Below the pieces are notes generated by a model. The model saw only the letters and a list, made by a program, of their open reading frames with translations. It searched no databases and was not told where the DNA came from. From the NCBI RefSeq assembly GCF_003428695.1, contig NZ_QURH01000034.1, positions 1-33,689 on the forward strand: 33,689 nt of DNA. Direction: 5' to 3'. Shown piece by piece: positions 8,068 to 15,759 of the stretch. The stretch comes from Actinomadura logoneensis. GTDB lineage: Bacteria; Actinomycetota; Actinomycetes; Streptosporangiales; Streptosporangiaceae. The stretch's first letter is position 1; every line of letters begins with the position of its first letter. Made by a program: the position numbers and the translations under genes.

Positions 8068-8649
8068 TCAAGGAATATTCGCGACCGCGTCGTTCGCCAG
8101 GGATTTTGCTATCCCCTCGCGCCCCGCACCGTCGCCAGGAATCGCAATTGAATTATAGGCGAAAAGGACCGTATAGTAACCTTTGCGCAGAACCACTACA
8201 ATGGATCCATGTGGATCGCCAGAATAGCTCCAGCAGCTCTCGTCGGCAGGGCTCACGAATGATCGACAGGCCCTGGATCCTTGAAATCCTTTGTAGCTGA
8301 TCCTCGCGTTGGCGAACTTTTCGTCTCCCGCACGCCTACTCATTTGAATGTCAATTTCGGAGACAATATTCCCCGGAGCCTTGCTCTCCTTGGCGCCATC
8401 CTTTGTCGACCACTCGCACCCCTTGTCCTGTGCGGCACGACGTTGTACCTGGTCATAGGGACCCAATATTCTTTTCACAAGAGCCGCTGAGAGCACAGTA
8501 CAGGGCGCGATATCCTTCGCGCCGGTCGGAATTGGGGCGTCTGTCGAACCCGCACGGCTATGCCCTCTGCCATCGCTCGAGCAACTAGTCAGCCCGCCCA
8601 CCAGGAAAACTCCTGTGGTCAGAACTGCGAGCACAGAACCAGTTCTCAT
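8068..8649 (-). CDS. DUF3558-like secreted lipoprotein
   Basis: This is a 193-residue precursor. ATG 8649 is preferred: it overlaps the upstream stop as ATGA, GGAG lies nine bases before it, and the signal peptide begins there. MRTGSVLAVLTTGVFLVGGLTSC carries a lipobox (Leu-Thr-Ser-Cys) with Cys at about residue 23. The mature part starts with a flexible Ser/Gly stretch and then shows the DUF3558-type pattern APCTVLSAALVKRILG followed by a GCEW motif; more cysteines follow (RACRSF, ESCWSY). It should be anchored to the outer face of the membrane. Coupling to the WXG-protein gene suggests a paired role with that substrate. Rare codons and lower GC are evident. Confidence 0.7.
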   Translation of the reverse strand: MRTGSVLAVLTTGVFLVGGLTSCSSDGRGHSRAGSTDAPIPTGAKDIAPCTVLSAALVKRILGPYDQVQRRAAQDKGCEWSTKDGAKESKAPGNIVSEIDIQMSRRAGDEKFANARISYKGFQGSRACRSFVSPADESCWSYSGDPHGSIVVVLRKGYYTVLFAYNSIAIPGDGAGREGIAKSLANDAVANIP

Positions 8650-9437
8650 CCGGTAAAACTCCACTGGCCCTTATTCTTGATCGCCCCTCCCATGCCCCTA
8701 GGCGGCCGGATGGCACCGATCGCCCCCTGAAGTTCTGTCATCGCTGCCGCCCCCTTGTCAACGAGGTTCCTTACCAGCACCACATGGTTCTGGACGGTTC
8801 GCACCCACATACTGAGGAAGGATGCAAGTACGCTCTTGACAGCCTTCTTCATGTCCCCCTTGGCCTCATTCAGCTTGAGGTAATAGTCAAGTGCTTTATC
8901 CACGGTTGCCATAAATTCTTTCATGGCCTCGTTGTACATATCGACGAGCGAATTATGCAGCGTGATGAGCTGATGCGCCGCATCCTTCATTGCTTCGGAG
9001 TTGTTTTTGGCTACCTCGATGACCGTTCCGGTCATATAACCTTTGAAGGCCATGTAAGCGGGGCCGCTCCAATGGATTCCTAGATCATAATGTGCCGCCT
9101 GAAGAGAATCCAGGGACTCCTTATATTTATTGGAAGCTGCAAACCAATGACCTGCGGCCTTCCTTACAAGCGGCGGATTGGGTCGCGTCTTCATGAGGTT
9201 TCTGTAAGCGAGTGTTACTGCGGCGAGCATACCCACGGCTTCAGCGGCTTCCAGGAATGCTCCCGGCATCTTGCCTCCCGGAAGCGCCTCTTGGACGGAA
9301 CTAGAGTTTGCTGCGCCCTTTCCCCCGGCGCCGCCCCCCTTCGCGCCTCCCGATCCCTTCCCGCCGCCTTTCCCACTACCGCCTTTCGCGCCCCCGCCTT
9401 TCCCGCCACCTCGCGGCCCCTTACCATTGACTACCAT
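8646..9437 (-). CDS. WXG-motif ESX substrate with a Gly/Lys-rich N-terminal tail
   Basis: This 263-residue protein begins at ATG 9437, with AAGGAG eight bases upstream. Residues 5-42 are almost only Gly, Lys, Ala and Ser in GGGKGGGAKGG-like runs: basic and disordered. A hydrophobic helix near 58-78 (GAFLEAAEAVGMLAAVTLAY) follows. A helical hairpin then carries the turn IHWSGPAYMAF (Trp123-Ser-Gly125), the WXG signature of ESX substrates, followed by long helices to about residue 225. It is much longer than a 100-residue WXG protein, so it is more like an effector or a PPE/LXG-size substrate. No toxin domain is recognised. It is coupled to the downstream lipoprotein gene and sits 12 bp behind a YbaB-like gene. 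Codons such as AGA and CTA are unusual for this genome. Confidence 0.6.
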   Translation of the reverse strand: MVVNGKGPRGGGKGGGAKGGSGKGGGKGSGGAKGGGAGGKGAANSSSVQEALPGGKMPGAFLEAAEAVGMLAAVTLAYRNLMKTRPNPPLVRKAAGHWFAASNKYKESLDSLQAAHYDLGIHWSGPAYMAFKGYMTGTVIEVAKNNSEAMKDAAHQLITLHNSLVDMYNEAMKEFMATVDKALDYYLKLNEAKGDMKKAVKSVLASFLSMWVRTVQNHVVLVRNLVDKGAAAMTELQGAIGAIRPPRGMGGAIKNKGQWSFTG

Positions 9438-9449
9438 CAGCTCGACTCC

Positions 9450-9815
9450 TTAGAAAATAATCTCGCGCGCCGCCCGCTTAAGGTCGCCACGCAGACGTTC
9501 GAACTTCTCGGCTCGTGCACTAGCCAGGGCCGCCATGAGTTTTTCACTGAGCTCCTGCGCCCTCGTCTCGCACACTCGCTCCGGCGCGAAGTTGACTTCC
9601 ACGAGGTCACCGGCACCGTTGATGACGACCGTTCCCAGCCCGTCGCCAATCTCCCCCACGAAGAACGATGAGGAAACCAGCGCAAAAGCCGAATCGAGCC
9701 TGTTTGTGTATTCAGTGACCTGGTCCTCGATGATGCTCATCCTGTTGGCGGCCTCGTCCAGGTCGCCCATGCCCACTTCTGAGACCTGCAGTATTCCTCT
9801 CCGCGAGGAGGCCAT
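9450..9815 (-). CDS. YbaB/EbfC (EspL-like) family protein, first of two
   Basis: This 121-residue protein has ATG 9815 sharing one base with the upstream stop (TGATG), and GGAG seven bases before it. A first helix (DLDEAANRMSIIEDQVTEYTNRLDSAF) leads into a short beta sheet, GEIGDGLGTVVINGAGDLVEVNFAPERV, and a long C-terminal helix. This helix-sheet-helix pattern with the 'G-x-V-x-V-N-G-x-G-x-L-x-x-V' strand pair is typical of YbaB/EbfC nucleoid-associated proteins. Mycobacterial EspL, from the ESX-1 region, belongs to the same fold family as I recall. That suggests an ESX accessory or chaperone role here rather than general DNA packing. Confidence 0.7.
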   Translation of the reverse strand: MASSRRGILQVSEVGMGDLDEAANRMSIIEDQVTEYTNRLDSAFALVSSSFFVGEIGDGLGTVVINGAGDLVEVNFAPERVCETRAQELSEKLMAALASARAEKFERLRGDLKRAAREIIF

Positions 9816-10336
9816 CAGTACTCTCCAGTAAAGATGTTCAGCTGCTCTTTAAGTTCGTCCTGGTGCTGCCTCGCAGAGGACGCGGCCCTAGCGGCCAAGT
9901 CGACTATTTCCTGACCGAAGTCACCTGTCTCCGAGGCTCGCGTGGGCGTCGCCTTCAATTGGATGTCGACCAATTCTCCCCATCCGTCACAAGTGACAGA
10001 TATGACTCCGTCCCGGCTGTGCTCTTCGAACGTTACTTCGGACAGCAATCGCACCAAACGTTCTTCCCGCTCGATGGCGTCCATATCAAGCTCTTCGAAC
10101 ATCTCTGTGGTATCTATCGGCATCTCGGCTTTGGCCGCCTCCTTTGGCTGTGTAACCGAAGAGGATGCTCCTCCGCTCTCAGGAAAGGCTGTCGGAACTT
10201 CGCTCTGCTTCTCCGCCTCCGCCGACACCTCCCTCGGCGCCCCCGGTCGCCGTACAGACCTCCGCCTGGCCACTTCCTGTTCGTCGGCGGGTGCACGAGG
10301 AGTGCTCCTGTTCAGCGCATCCCTCAACGAGCTCAC
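9815..10336 (-). CDS. YbaB/EbfC (EspL-like) family protein with a long disordered head, second of two
   Basis: This protein has 173 residues from GTG 10336, which has AGAGGAG eight bases upstream; a GTG seven codons earlier lacks a good site. The first 85 or so residues are a charged, Pro/Ser/Glu-rich disordered region. From there EEREERLVRLLSEVTFEEHSRDGVISVTCDGWGELVDIQLK gives a helix and a YbaB-type strand pair, followed by a C-terminal helix (FGQEIVDLAARAASSARQHQDELKEQL). It overlaps the other YbaB-type gene by one base, so the two are probably made together and may form a heterodimer; YbaB proteins are dimers. It lies 32 bp behind the mycosin gene. Confidence 0.6.
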   Translation of the reverse strand: MSSLRDALNRSTPRAPADEQEVARRRSVRRPGAPREVSAEAEKQSEVPTAFPESGGASSSVTQPKEAAKAEMPIDTTEMFEELDMDAIEREERLVRLLSEVTFEEHSRDGVISVTCDGWGELVDIQLKATPTRASETGDFGQEIVDLAARAASSARQHQDELKEQLNIFTGEY

Positions 10337-10368
10337 CGTTTCCGCTCCTCTCGTCACTCATCCGTGCC

Positions 10369-11559
10369 CTACAAAGACCGTGAACGTCTCAGCAGTCCAC
10401 GCTTTCGACGGTGGTTGACCAGCAGCACAGTTGCCGTGAACAAAAAGACTGTTACAAGGGCCGCCGCTCCAACCGGGAGGATCGCACTATTCGGGTTTTC
10501 CTTGGAGCTGACCCTGTTCCGTACAGGCTGATGATCTGGAGAGGGCTTGGGTTTCTCCTGCAACCGCTTCCACTGGTCATAGCGTTCATAGACGCTGTTC
10601 GGGGCATTCTTCGGGACACTACCGATCATTGCTGCATAGGGGATCACCGCGCCGTTGCCGGTGAGTTTGTCCCACCCCTTGTCCCCTACATCCCGGGCCG
10701 TGTTAAGGACGCGTTGGACAATCCGTCGGCCCGGTTCTTCCGGGAAGCGTGAGCGAAGGAGTGCGATAGCGCCGGACGTGAGGGCCGTCGCACTGCTCGT
10801 GCCGTTGACCGCGCCGAAAATACCGGCTCTACCAATCGATCCGACGTTCACAGCTGGTGCCGCTACCGCCGTATAGGCACCTGGCGTGCTGTTGCTATAG
10901 ATTCCCAGGTTCTGGTCAAGTCCACCCACCGTCAGAACACCGGCACAATTCGACGGAGAAATCCTGCTGTTATCCTCCCAGGATTTGTTGCCCGCAGCGG
11001 CGATCACGACCGCATCATGCTCGATGGCGTATGAGATCGCGCTTTGGAGCTTCGTTTCGCAGCTTGCCGCTTCCGCTCCCACCGACATGTTGATCACTTT
11101 TGCGCCGTGATCGACGGCGAACCGCACCCCTTCCGGCCAGGAGTCCTCGTCAGCGAGGACGGGCAGGATTCGGCTCTCGGGCGCCACACCGGTCATGCCT
11201 GTGCCCGTGCCTTGGCCGGCTATCAGCGCGGCCATGCCCGTACCATGCCCTCCTTTTTCGTCGTCGTGATCGGTTCGGCCGTCACCATGAAGGCCCCATC
11301 CCACGCTTCCGCCTTTGAGGACGGCTCCCCGTAGATCCGGGAGGCGGGCTTCCACGCCTGAGTCGATCACCGCGACAATGACGCCCGCCCCCTTCGTCAC
11401 CTTCCAGATCTCGGGTATCTCCCACGCTGGGAACCACCACTCCTCGGAACGAGGGGAGGTGGCCGCGGCGGCGCTGCCTGTGTGGAAGGCGAAAAGCAGC
11501 GCCGAACAAACCACCGCGATCCACCTGCGCGGCGCTGCCCTTTCGTTCATGACCTTCAC
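10369..11559 (-). CDS. Mycosin-type membrane-anchored subtilase (S8 family), first of two
   Basis: This is a 396-residue ESX protease. GTG 11559 overlaps the upstream stop as GTGA; an ATG three codons later is the alternative. A signal peptide (RRWIAVVCSALLFAFHTGSAAA) precedes the mature protease. The catalytic triad is visible: Asp66 in VIDSGVE, His105 in GGHGTGMAA and Ser255 in NGTSSATAL; Asn191 in AAAGN supplies the oxyanion hole. A C-terminal membrane helix at about 358-381 is followed by a basic tail HRRKRG, so the protease domain faces outside. This layout is that of MycP, which is needed for ESX secretion and can process substrates. Its closeness to the cargo genes suggests it serves that module. 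Confidence 0.88.
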   Translation of the reverse strand: MKVMNERAAPRRWIAVVCSALLFAFHTGSAAAATSPRSEEWWFPAWEIPEIWKVTKGAGVIVAVIDSGVEARLPDLRGAVLKGGSVGWGLHGDGRTDHDDEKGGHGTGMAALIAGQGTGTGMTGVAPESRILPVLADEDSWPEGVRFAVDHGAKVINMSVGAEAASCETKLQSAISYAIEHDAVVIAAAGNKSWEDNSRISPSNCAGVLTVGGLDQNLGIYSNSTPGAYTAVAAPAVNVGSIGRAGIFGAVNGTSSATALTSGAIALLRSRFPEEPGRRIVQRVLNTARDVGDKGWDKLTGNGAVIPYAAMIGSVPKNAPNSVYERYDQWKRLQEKPKPSPDHQPVRNRVSSKENPNSAILPVGAAALVTVFLFTATVLLVNHRRKRGLLRRSRSL

Positions 11560-12959
11560 GAACTTTTCCGTCGGCTCCGTTCGCCGAGGACACTCGGCGC
11601 TGTGCTGTCGTCGTCCTGCCAGACGTCCGGATCTTCGGTCAGCCACGAAGACCTCTCGCGGTCCGGCTTGTGGTTCCCGCCGGCGCCGGCCGCGCCTCCC
11701 ATGGGCATACCGCTGACCGCACGCCCCCCGGCGGTCGCTTCCATCGCGGAAGCCTCTCCGAAAGCGGGCCCCGCCAACCTGCCGCTACCGATCACTCCAG
11801 GCTCGCGCAGGAGAGCCCCTTCAGCACCGACAGCTCCGCCCCTTGGCCCACCGAGCACACCTTGGGAGCTGAGCGGACCACCACGTACCGCGCCTGGTGC
11901 TAGCCGTCCTCCTGGCCCCATGCCTTCCGGCGGGACGAGTCGACCGCTCGGACCACGGCCACCGGGAACGTCCAGCTCGGGGCCTCGGCTACCCGGTCCT
12001 TTGCCGATCGGAGGGTTTCCGGACGGCTGCTTCCCTCGTCCCGGCGGGTTGTATCCCGGGCCGCTGCCCGGCGGGATGTAGCCGGGGCCTCGTCCACCGC
12101 CCGTACCAGGCGAGGGACCTGGCTGATTTCCATTCGGAGGTCCATTCGGCGTGCTTCCGCCTGGTCCGCTTCCATGCGGACCTGACGCCTCGGGGGGATT
12201 CTCCTGGAGTTCGGAACCATGACCGCCGCCGAGTCCGGGCCGGTCTGGGTTTGGACCATAGCCCTGGCCAGGCCCCGTTCCACCGCCCCCGCCGCCTCCG
12301 TTGCCCGGCTGACGGCTGGACGGCGGTAGCTGATGAGCGCCTGGTCCACCCCCAGGGCCTGAAAGGCCTCCACCGCCGCTGCCTGGGCCGCTACCGCCCG
12401 ACCCCGGATAGCTCCCCTCTTCCAGTCCCTTTCCAGGAAGATGCAGTGAGACGGTGCCGGGGATCTTGGAGTACGCCTTGGCGAGTTCGCTGTTCGTCTT
12501 GGCGAGGTGGTCCCGTGCCGCCTGGTTGTCCCGCTGCGGAGCGAGGATGTCCGCCGCCCGGCTGGGCATGGTGTTCGGGTTCGTCGGAGCCGTCTTCGTC
12601 GGCATCGACGCCTTGCTGGTCTTGATCGCGCCCGATGCCTCCGTCAGCGCGCCGCCGAACTTGCTGGTCGCCTCGGACAGGGTGGTCGAGGCCTGGTTGA
12701 GCAGCCTGACGTTGGCGACGCCCAGTTCCTGGGCATCGCCGCCCCAGACCTTGGTGAGCCGTTGCATGTGGGTGACGAGGCTGCCCTCGATCTTGCTCAA
12801 CGCACCCGACACACCGGTGTAGCTCGACGCGAGCTGGTCCAGAGACTCCGGAGTCGCGCCCATGAGGAGCTTGTTGATGCTGTCGTAGTCGTACTGGGCG
12901 GGATTGCCGTGTGGAAGGCTGCCCGGCCTGATCTTCTCGTGGCGGACGTCACCGCCCAT
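11556..12959 (-). CDS. PPE/EspB-like helical protein with a long Gly/Pro-rich C-terminus
   Basis: This protein has 467 residues from ATG 12959, with AGGAGG five bases upstream. Residues about 25-170 are helical and contain LTKVWGGDAQELGVANVRLL with Trp72-Gly-Gly74, a WXG-type turn between two helices, as in PPE/EspB substrates. Residues about 175-425 are low-complexity Gly/Pro/Ser, probably disordered. The tail ends in SSWLTEDPDVWQDDDSTAPSVLG, an acidic Trp-containing motif I associate with large ESX-linked proteins of other actinomycetes (from memory). It overlaps the mycosin start by four bases and lies 27 bp behind the 158-residue gene. A secreted or translocation-associated role is likely; the exact one is unknown. 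Confidence 0.65.
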   Translation of the reverse strand: MGGDVRHEKIRPGSLPHGNPAQYDYDSINKLLMGATPESLDQLASSYTGVSGALSKIEGSLVTHMQRLTKVWGGDAQELGVANVRLLNQASTTLSEATSKFGGALTEASGAIKTSKASMPTKTAPTNPNTMPSRAADILAPQRDNQAARDHLAKTNSELAKAYSKIPGTVSLHLPGKGLEEGSYPGSGGSGPGSGGGGLSGPGGGPGAHQLPPSSRQPGNGGGGGGGTGPGQGYGPNPDRPGLGGGHGSELQENPPEASGPHGSGPGGSTPNGPPNGNQPGPSPGTGGGRGPGYIPPGSGPGYNPPGRGKQPSGNPPIGKGPGSRGPELDVPGGRGPSGRLVPPEGMGPGGRLAPGAVRGGPLSSQGVLGGPRGGAVGAEGALLREPGVIGSGRLAGPAFGEASAMEATAGGRAVSGMPMGGAAGAGGNHKPDRERSSWLTEDPDVWQDDDSTAPSVLGERSRRKSS

Positions 12960-12986
12960 GCGGCCTCCTCTGGCCTCTCTGCTCGG

Positions 12987-13463
12987 TCACGAGGGCCGCC
13001 AAGGGGCAGGTGGACCGTCCAGCGTCTTACGTGGAGCGTCGCTGGCGTTCTTCGCACCGCCCTCGGCGGTGCTGTACCTGGTGGCGGTCTCGCGAACGCG
13101 CGTGATGACGGTTCGGTACGCCCTGATATATGCCTGGATGCCCTCGACCATGTTCACGTGCGCCTTGCCGACGTTCGAATGGAGCGCCTTGGCGACGTCC
13201 CATCCGCCGACCTCGCCGAACTGTGCCTTCAGCGCGCCGAGCTGTTGCTCCAGAGCGCTGACGTCTTTCTCCATCTCATCGGCGACCTTCCGGATCTGCT
13301 CCGGAATGGCCATCACGTGCCCACCACCGCCGCCTCCGCGGCCGACCGGAACCGTCTTGAGGAACAGATCCGGACGGTTGGGGTCGAACGTGGGGTGGCC
13401 GGCCTGGGGGGTGATGCCGGGGATGATGCCGTTCAGGACGTCATTGGGGTCTTTGGGGGGCAT
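12987..13463 (-). CDS. Helical ESX-associated protein with a YxxxE signal
   Basis: This is a 158-residue protein. ATG 13463 is chosen because GGAAGGAG lies nine bases upstream; an earlier in-frame start would overlap esxA. Residues 1-50 are Pro/Gly-rich, ending in a run of glycines. Residues 52-130 form two long helices around a turn, FGEVGGWDVAKALHSN, with Trp88 at the place where WXG proteins turn, although the motif is Trp-Asp-Val rather than Trp-x-Gly. RYSTAEGG supplies Tyr130-x-x-x-Glu134, the general ESX export signal. The tail is Pro-rich. It looks like a substrate or a substrate partner. It lies 32 bp after esxA. Confidence 0.55.
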   Translation of the reverse strand: MPPKDPNDVLNGIIPGITPQAGHPTFDPNRPDLFLKTVPVGRGGGGGGHVMAIPEQIRKVADEMEKDVSALEQQLGALKAQFGEVGGWDVAKALHSNVGKAHVNMVEGIQAYIRAYRTVITRVRETATRYSTAEGGAKNASDAPRKTLDGPPAPWRPS

Positions 13464-13495
13464 GCTGCTCGGCTCCTTCCGTGGGATCGGAGGGC

Positions 13496-13786
13496 TCAGC
13501 CGCTCCACACGCCGACGTTCTGCCCCTCGGCACCGCGGTGGATGTCATGCGACTCGCCGATCGCCTTGCTCATGCCGGACACGGCGGTCGCCATGCGCTG
13601 CGCGGCCACCGCCCACTCGCGCGACTTGGCGTCGTATGCAGCGCGGGCGTCGCCGTCCCACTCGGCCAGGTGGTTGCGCACCTGGGAGTGGAGCTGCTCC
13701 AGGATGGAGTTGTACTTGTTCAGCGCGGCCAGGAAGTTCTGCTGGGCGTTCTGCATCCCACCGAAGTGGATAAAAATGTCGCTCAT
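13496..13786 (-). CDS. esxA: WXG100 protein, EsxA-like
   Basis: This 96-residue protein has two helices joined by the turn LAEWDGDARAAY (Trp43-Asp-Gly45). Length, lack of a signal peptide and motif position are those of ESAT-6/EsxA. It lies 33 bp after the esxB-like gene, and the two are expected to form the heterodimer that ESX systems export. No YxxxD/E is seen in this member, as is usual when the partner carries it. The C-terminus is short and flexible (RGAEGQNVGVWSG). Confidence 0.88.
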   Translation of the reverse strand: MSDIFIHFGGMQNAQQNFLAALNKYNSILEQLHSQVRNHLAEWDGDARAAYDAKSREWAVAAQRMATAVSGMSKAIGESHDIHRGAEGQNVGVWSG

Positions 13787-13819
13787 CGTGCTTCCTCCAG
13801 GTCTCTCGGGACGGACGGC

Positions 13820-14128
13820 TCAGATGACGCCACGAAGATGGTTGACGCGCTCCGTCTTCTGCTGCTCGGCGGCCTCGTACTTGATCTTCGTGTGCACGAG
13901 CTTCTCGTGGATGACGTTGAGGTCCTTGAGAACCTTGGAGAACTCGGACTCGAAAATGTTGTAGACGTTCGTGAACGCGGCCGACGAGTCTCCCTTCCAC
14001 GCCGCCTGGAGCTCCGCGTGGTGGCCGTTGAGCTGTCCCTTGACCTGGTTGATCTCCCCCGCGGCGGTCTGGACGCTGCCGGCCGCCTGCTGCATGTGTT
14101 CGCGATTGACCGCTGACTGGTTGCTCAT
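13820..14128 (-). CDS. esxB: WXG100 protein, EsxB/CFP-10-like, with export signal
   Basis: This is a 102-residue protein. ATG 14128 has AGGAG seven bases upstream and gives the standard length; longer in-frame starts reach back into the promoter region. The helical hairpin turn is QAAWKGDSSAAF (Trp44-Lys-Gly46). Near the C-terminus KYEAAEQQ gives Tyr84-x-x-x-Glu88, the YxxxD/E signal carried by the EsxB partner and read by EccC. It is the first gene after the 245-bp gap downstream of eccB. Confidence 0.9.
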   Translation of the reverse strand: MSNQSAVNREHMQQAAGSVQTAAGEINQVKGQLNGHHAELQAAWKGDSSAAFTNVYNIFESEFSKVLKDLNVIHEKLVHTKIKYEAAEQQKTERVNHLRGVI

Positions 14129-14373
14129 CGTTCTCCTCGCACACGTCTGACCTTGGGCTTCACGAGACGTGTCGGCTTTCAAGCCGGTGCGGGGAGCCGG
14201 TTGGCGGGGGCCGCTCGACACGATTCGTGCCTCGAGCAAATCCGATCGTAGGGATAACTCTGATCTTGTGTCCATAGACGCACCCCTCGCTCGCGCGGTT
14301 CCCTCTCCCGCGGTCAAACGCAATCCGTCGACTACCTGTGACAACACCTGTCAGGTTTCCTGCGGGCAATCCG
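14129..14373. promoter_or_regulatory. Intergenic region before esxB with a candidate promoter and short repeats
   Basis: On the minus strand TGGACA (14271-14276) and TACGAT (14247-14252) are separated by 18 bases, a good primary-sigma-type promoter. It would give a 5' leader of roughly 110 bases before esxB. Further upstream a 10-bp direct repeat, GCAATCCGTC on the plus strand, occurs at 14320-14329 and 14366-14375, and an ACCTGTCAGGT near-palindrome lies between the copies. These could be activator sites. The region suggests that esxB and the genes after it can be transcribed apart from eccDB. Confidence 0.45.
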
Positions 14374-15753
14374 TCAGTTGGCCGCAACCGGCCGCACCGC
14401 CGCAGCACTCGACAACGTGGGGCCCTCGCGGAGCAATTGGAGGAGATTCCCCGGCACCGGGACCGCCGACTGCGTCGAATACCCCAGTTTCGCCACGTCA
14501 TCGGCGGTCGGCACCGGGTAGCGCAGCCCCTGGTCGGTGATCAGCGCGAAGGATTCCGGTCGCCGCCCCGGCGCGGTCAACGTCCCGGCGAAGGTGCCGC
14601 CGCCCGGCAGGAACACCTGGTCCAGCCCGGCCGCCGGCGCCTCAGCGACGGTGCGCTGGTCGGGGAGCGCGCCACCCACGGTGAAGCGCGCGTCCGTGGA
14701 GAGGGAGTTCGTTCCCCGGTACACCGCGCAGAGAGGCGTGGTCGGGGCGTAGGCGACGGTGTGGGGCGGCTCCTCGGGCAGGGCGCGGCTGTGCAGATTC
14801 GTAGCGGACGCCCGCCCGCCGGCCGCGCCCGGCGTGATGTCCCGTTGCGCGGCCGAACCGGTCTCGTCGAGCAGCAGGCGGGCCTGGGTCGCGGAGATGC
14901 CGGACAGTCCATCCGCCAACTGGACGTACCAACGCTCGGGGGTCCCCGCGACGGGCGGGACGCGGAAGACCTGGCCCACGCTGGACGGCGCGCCGTCCGG
15001 GCCCGTGACGCGGGTGCCCCGGCCGGCGATGGCGGGCGCGGCGAAGTCGGGGCCCTGGGGAAGTCCGTTCAGCCAGCGCGTGTCCACGGGCACGGGGGCT
15101 TCCGCCGTGAGGACGCGGACGGCCCGCGGCGTCAGCTTCATCCGGGTGTTGCGCCACACGAGCCATGCCTGCTGACCGCCTTGGACGACGACTCCCTCGT
15201 TCGCGCCCAAGGGACGGCCGCCGACATCACGTCCCCCGACCAGTGAGACGACGGAACTCGTCAAGCCACCCGTCCCGGCGGTGCTTCGGACGCAGAGCGA
15301 CCATGGTCCTCCGGTCAGGTGGCGAGGATCCGGCAGCGATTCGGGCGCGCCGGGGATTCCGGTGACGGGGCCGCGTGAGTACTTCGCCAGCGACCGTCCC
15401 GACACCAGCTTCCGCTTGATGCCGGTCGTCGGCATCGCGAGGCGGGCGGACGCGTAGTTGACGAACGGGATCAGTCGGTGCTCGGGCGCGCTGTAGGAGT
15501 ACGACGCTCCCGTCTCCTTCTCGATCAGCACGAGGCCCGGCTCTTCGAGGTTGCGCGCGCCGCCTTTGAGCATCAACCCCGCGATCCCGAATCCGGTGGC
15601 GACCAGCACGGTGACCATGAGCCCGCACAACGCCCCGACACCGGTCCGCCTCAGCGGGGACTCGGCCGCGCCGGGCGTTCCCTGAAGGAGGGCGAGCGAG
15701 ACCCTCTGGGTCATCAGCTTGTGCGCCTGGTACAGGTCCTTGCGGCTCTGCAT
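14374..15753 (-). CDS. eccB: ESX core component EccB
   Basis: This 459-residue bitopic membrane protein of the ESX translocon starts MQSRKDLYQAHKLMTQRVSLALLQGTP, a hallmark of EccB's cytoplasmic end. It has a single membrane helix at about 39-62 (VGALCGLMVTVLVATGFGIAGLML) and then a large external domain. Cys154 (WSLCVRS) and Cys342 (PLCAVYRG) are placed as the conserved EccB disulfide pair. The domain ends near LLREGPTLSSAAAVRPVAAN. ATG 15753 lies six bases after the eccD stop with no strong ribosome site, so it is probably translated by coupling. Length is close to the usual 450-500. Confidence 0.92.
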   Translation of the reverse strand: MQSRKDLYQAHKLMTQRVSLALLQGTPGAAESPLRRTGVGALCGLMVTVLVATGFGIAGLMLKGGARNLEEPGLVLIEKETGASYSYSAPEHRLIPFVNYASARLAMPTTGIKRKLVSGRSLAKYSRGPVTGIPGAPESLPDPRHLTGGPWSLCVRSTAGTGGLTSSVVSLVGGRDVGGRPLGANEGVVVQGGQQAWLVWRNTRMKLTPRAVRVLTAEAPVPVDTRWLNGLPQGPDFAAPAIAGRGTRVTGPDGAPSSVGQVFRVPPVAGTPERWYVQLADGLSGISATQARLLLDETGSAAQRDITPGAAGGRASATNLHSRALPEEPPHTVAYAPTTPLCAVYRGTNSLSTDARFTVGGALPDQRTVAEAPAAGLDQVFLPGGGTFAGTLTAPGRRPESFALITDQGLRYPVPTADDVAKLGYSTQSAVPVPGNLLQLLREGPTLSSAAAVRPVAAN

Positions 15754-15759
15754 CGCAGG

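Noticed and set aside
12507..13964. A plus-strand open frame across three minus-strand ESX genes
   Set aside because: It crosses gene borders and ribosome sites of recognised WXG genes and has no motif or ribosome site of its own.
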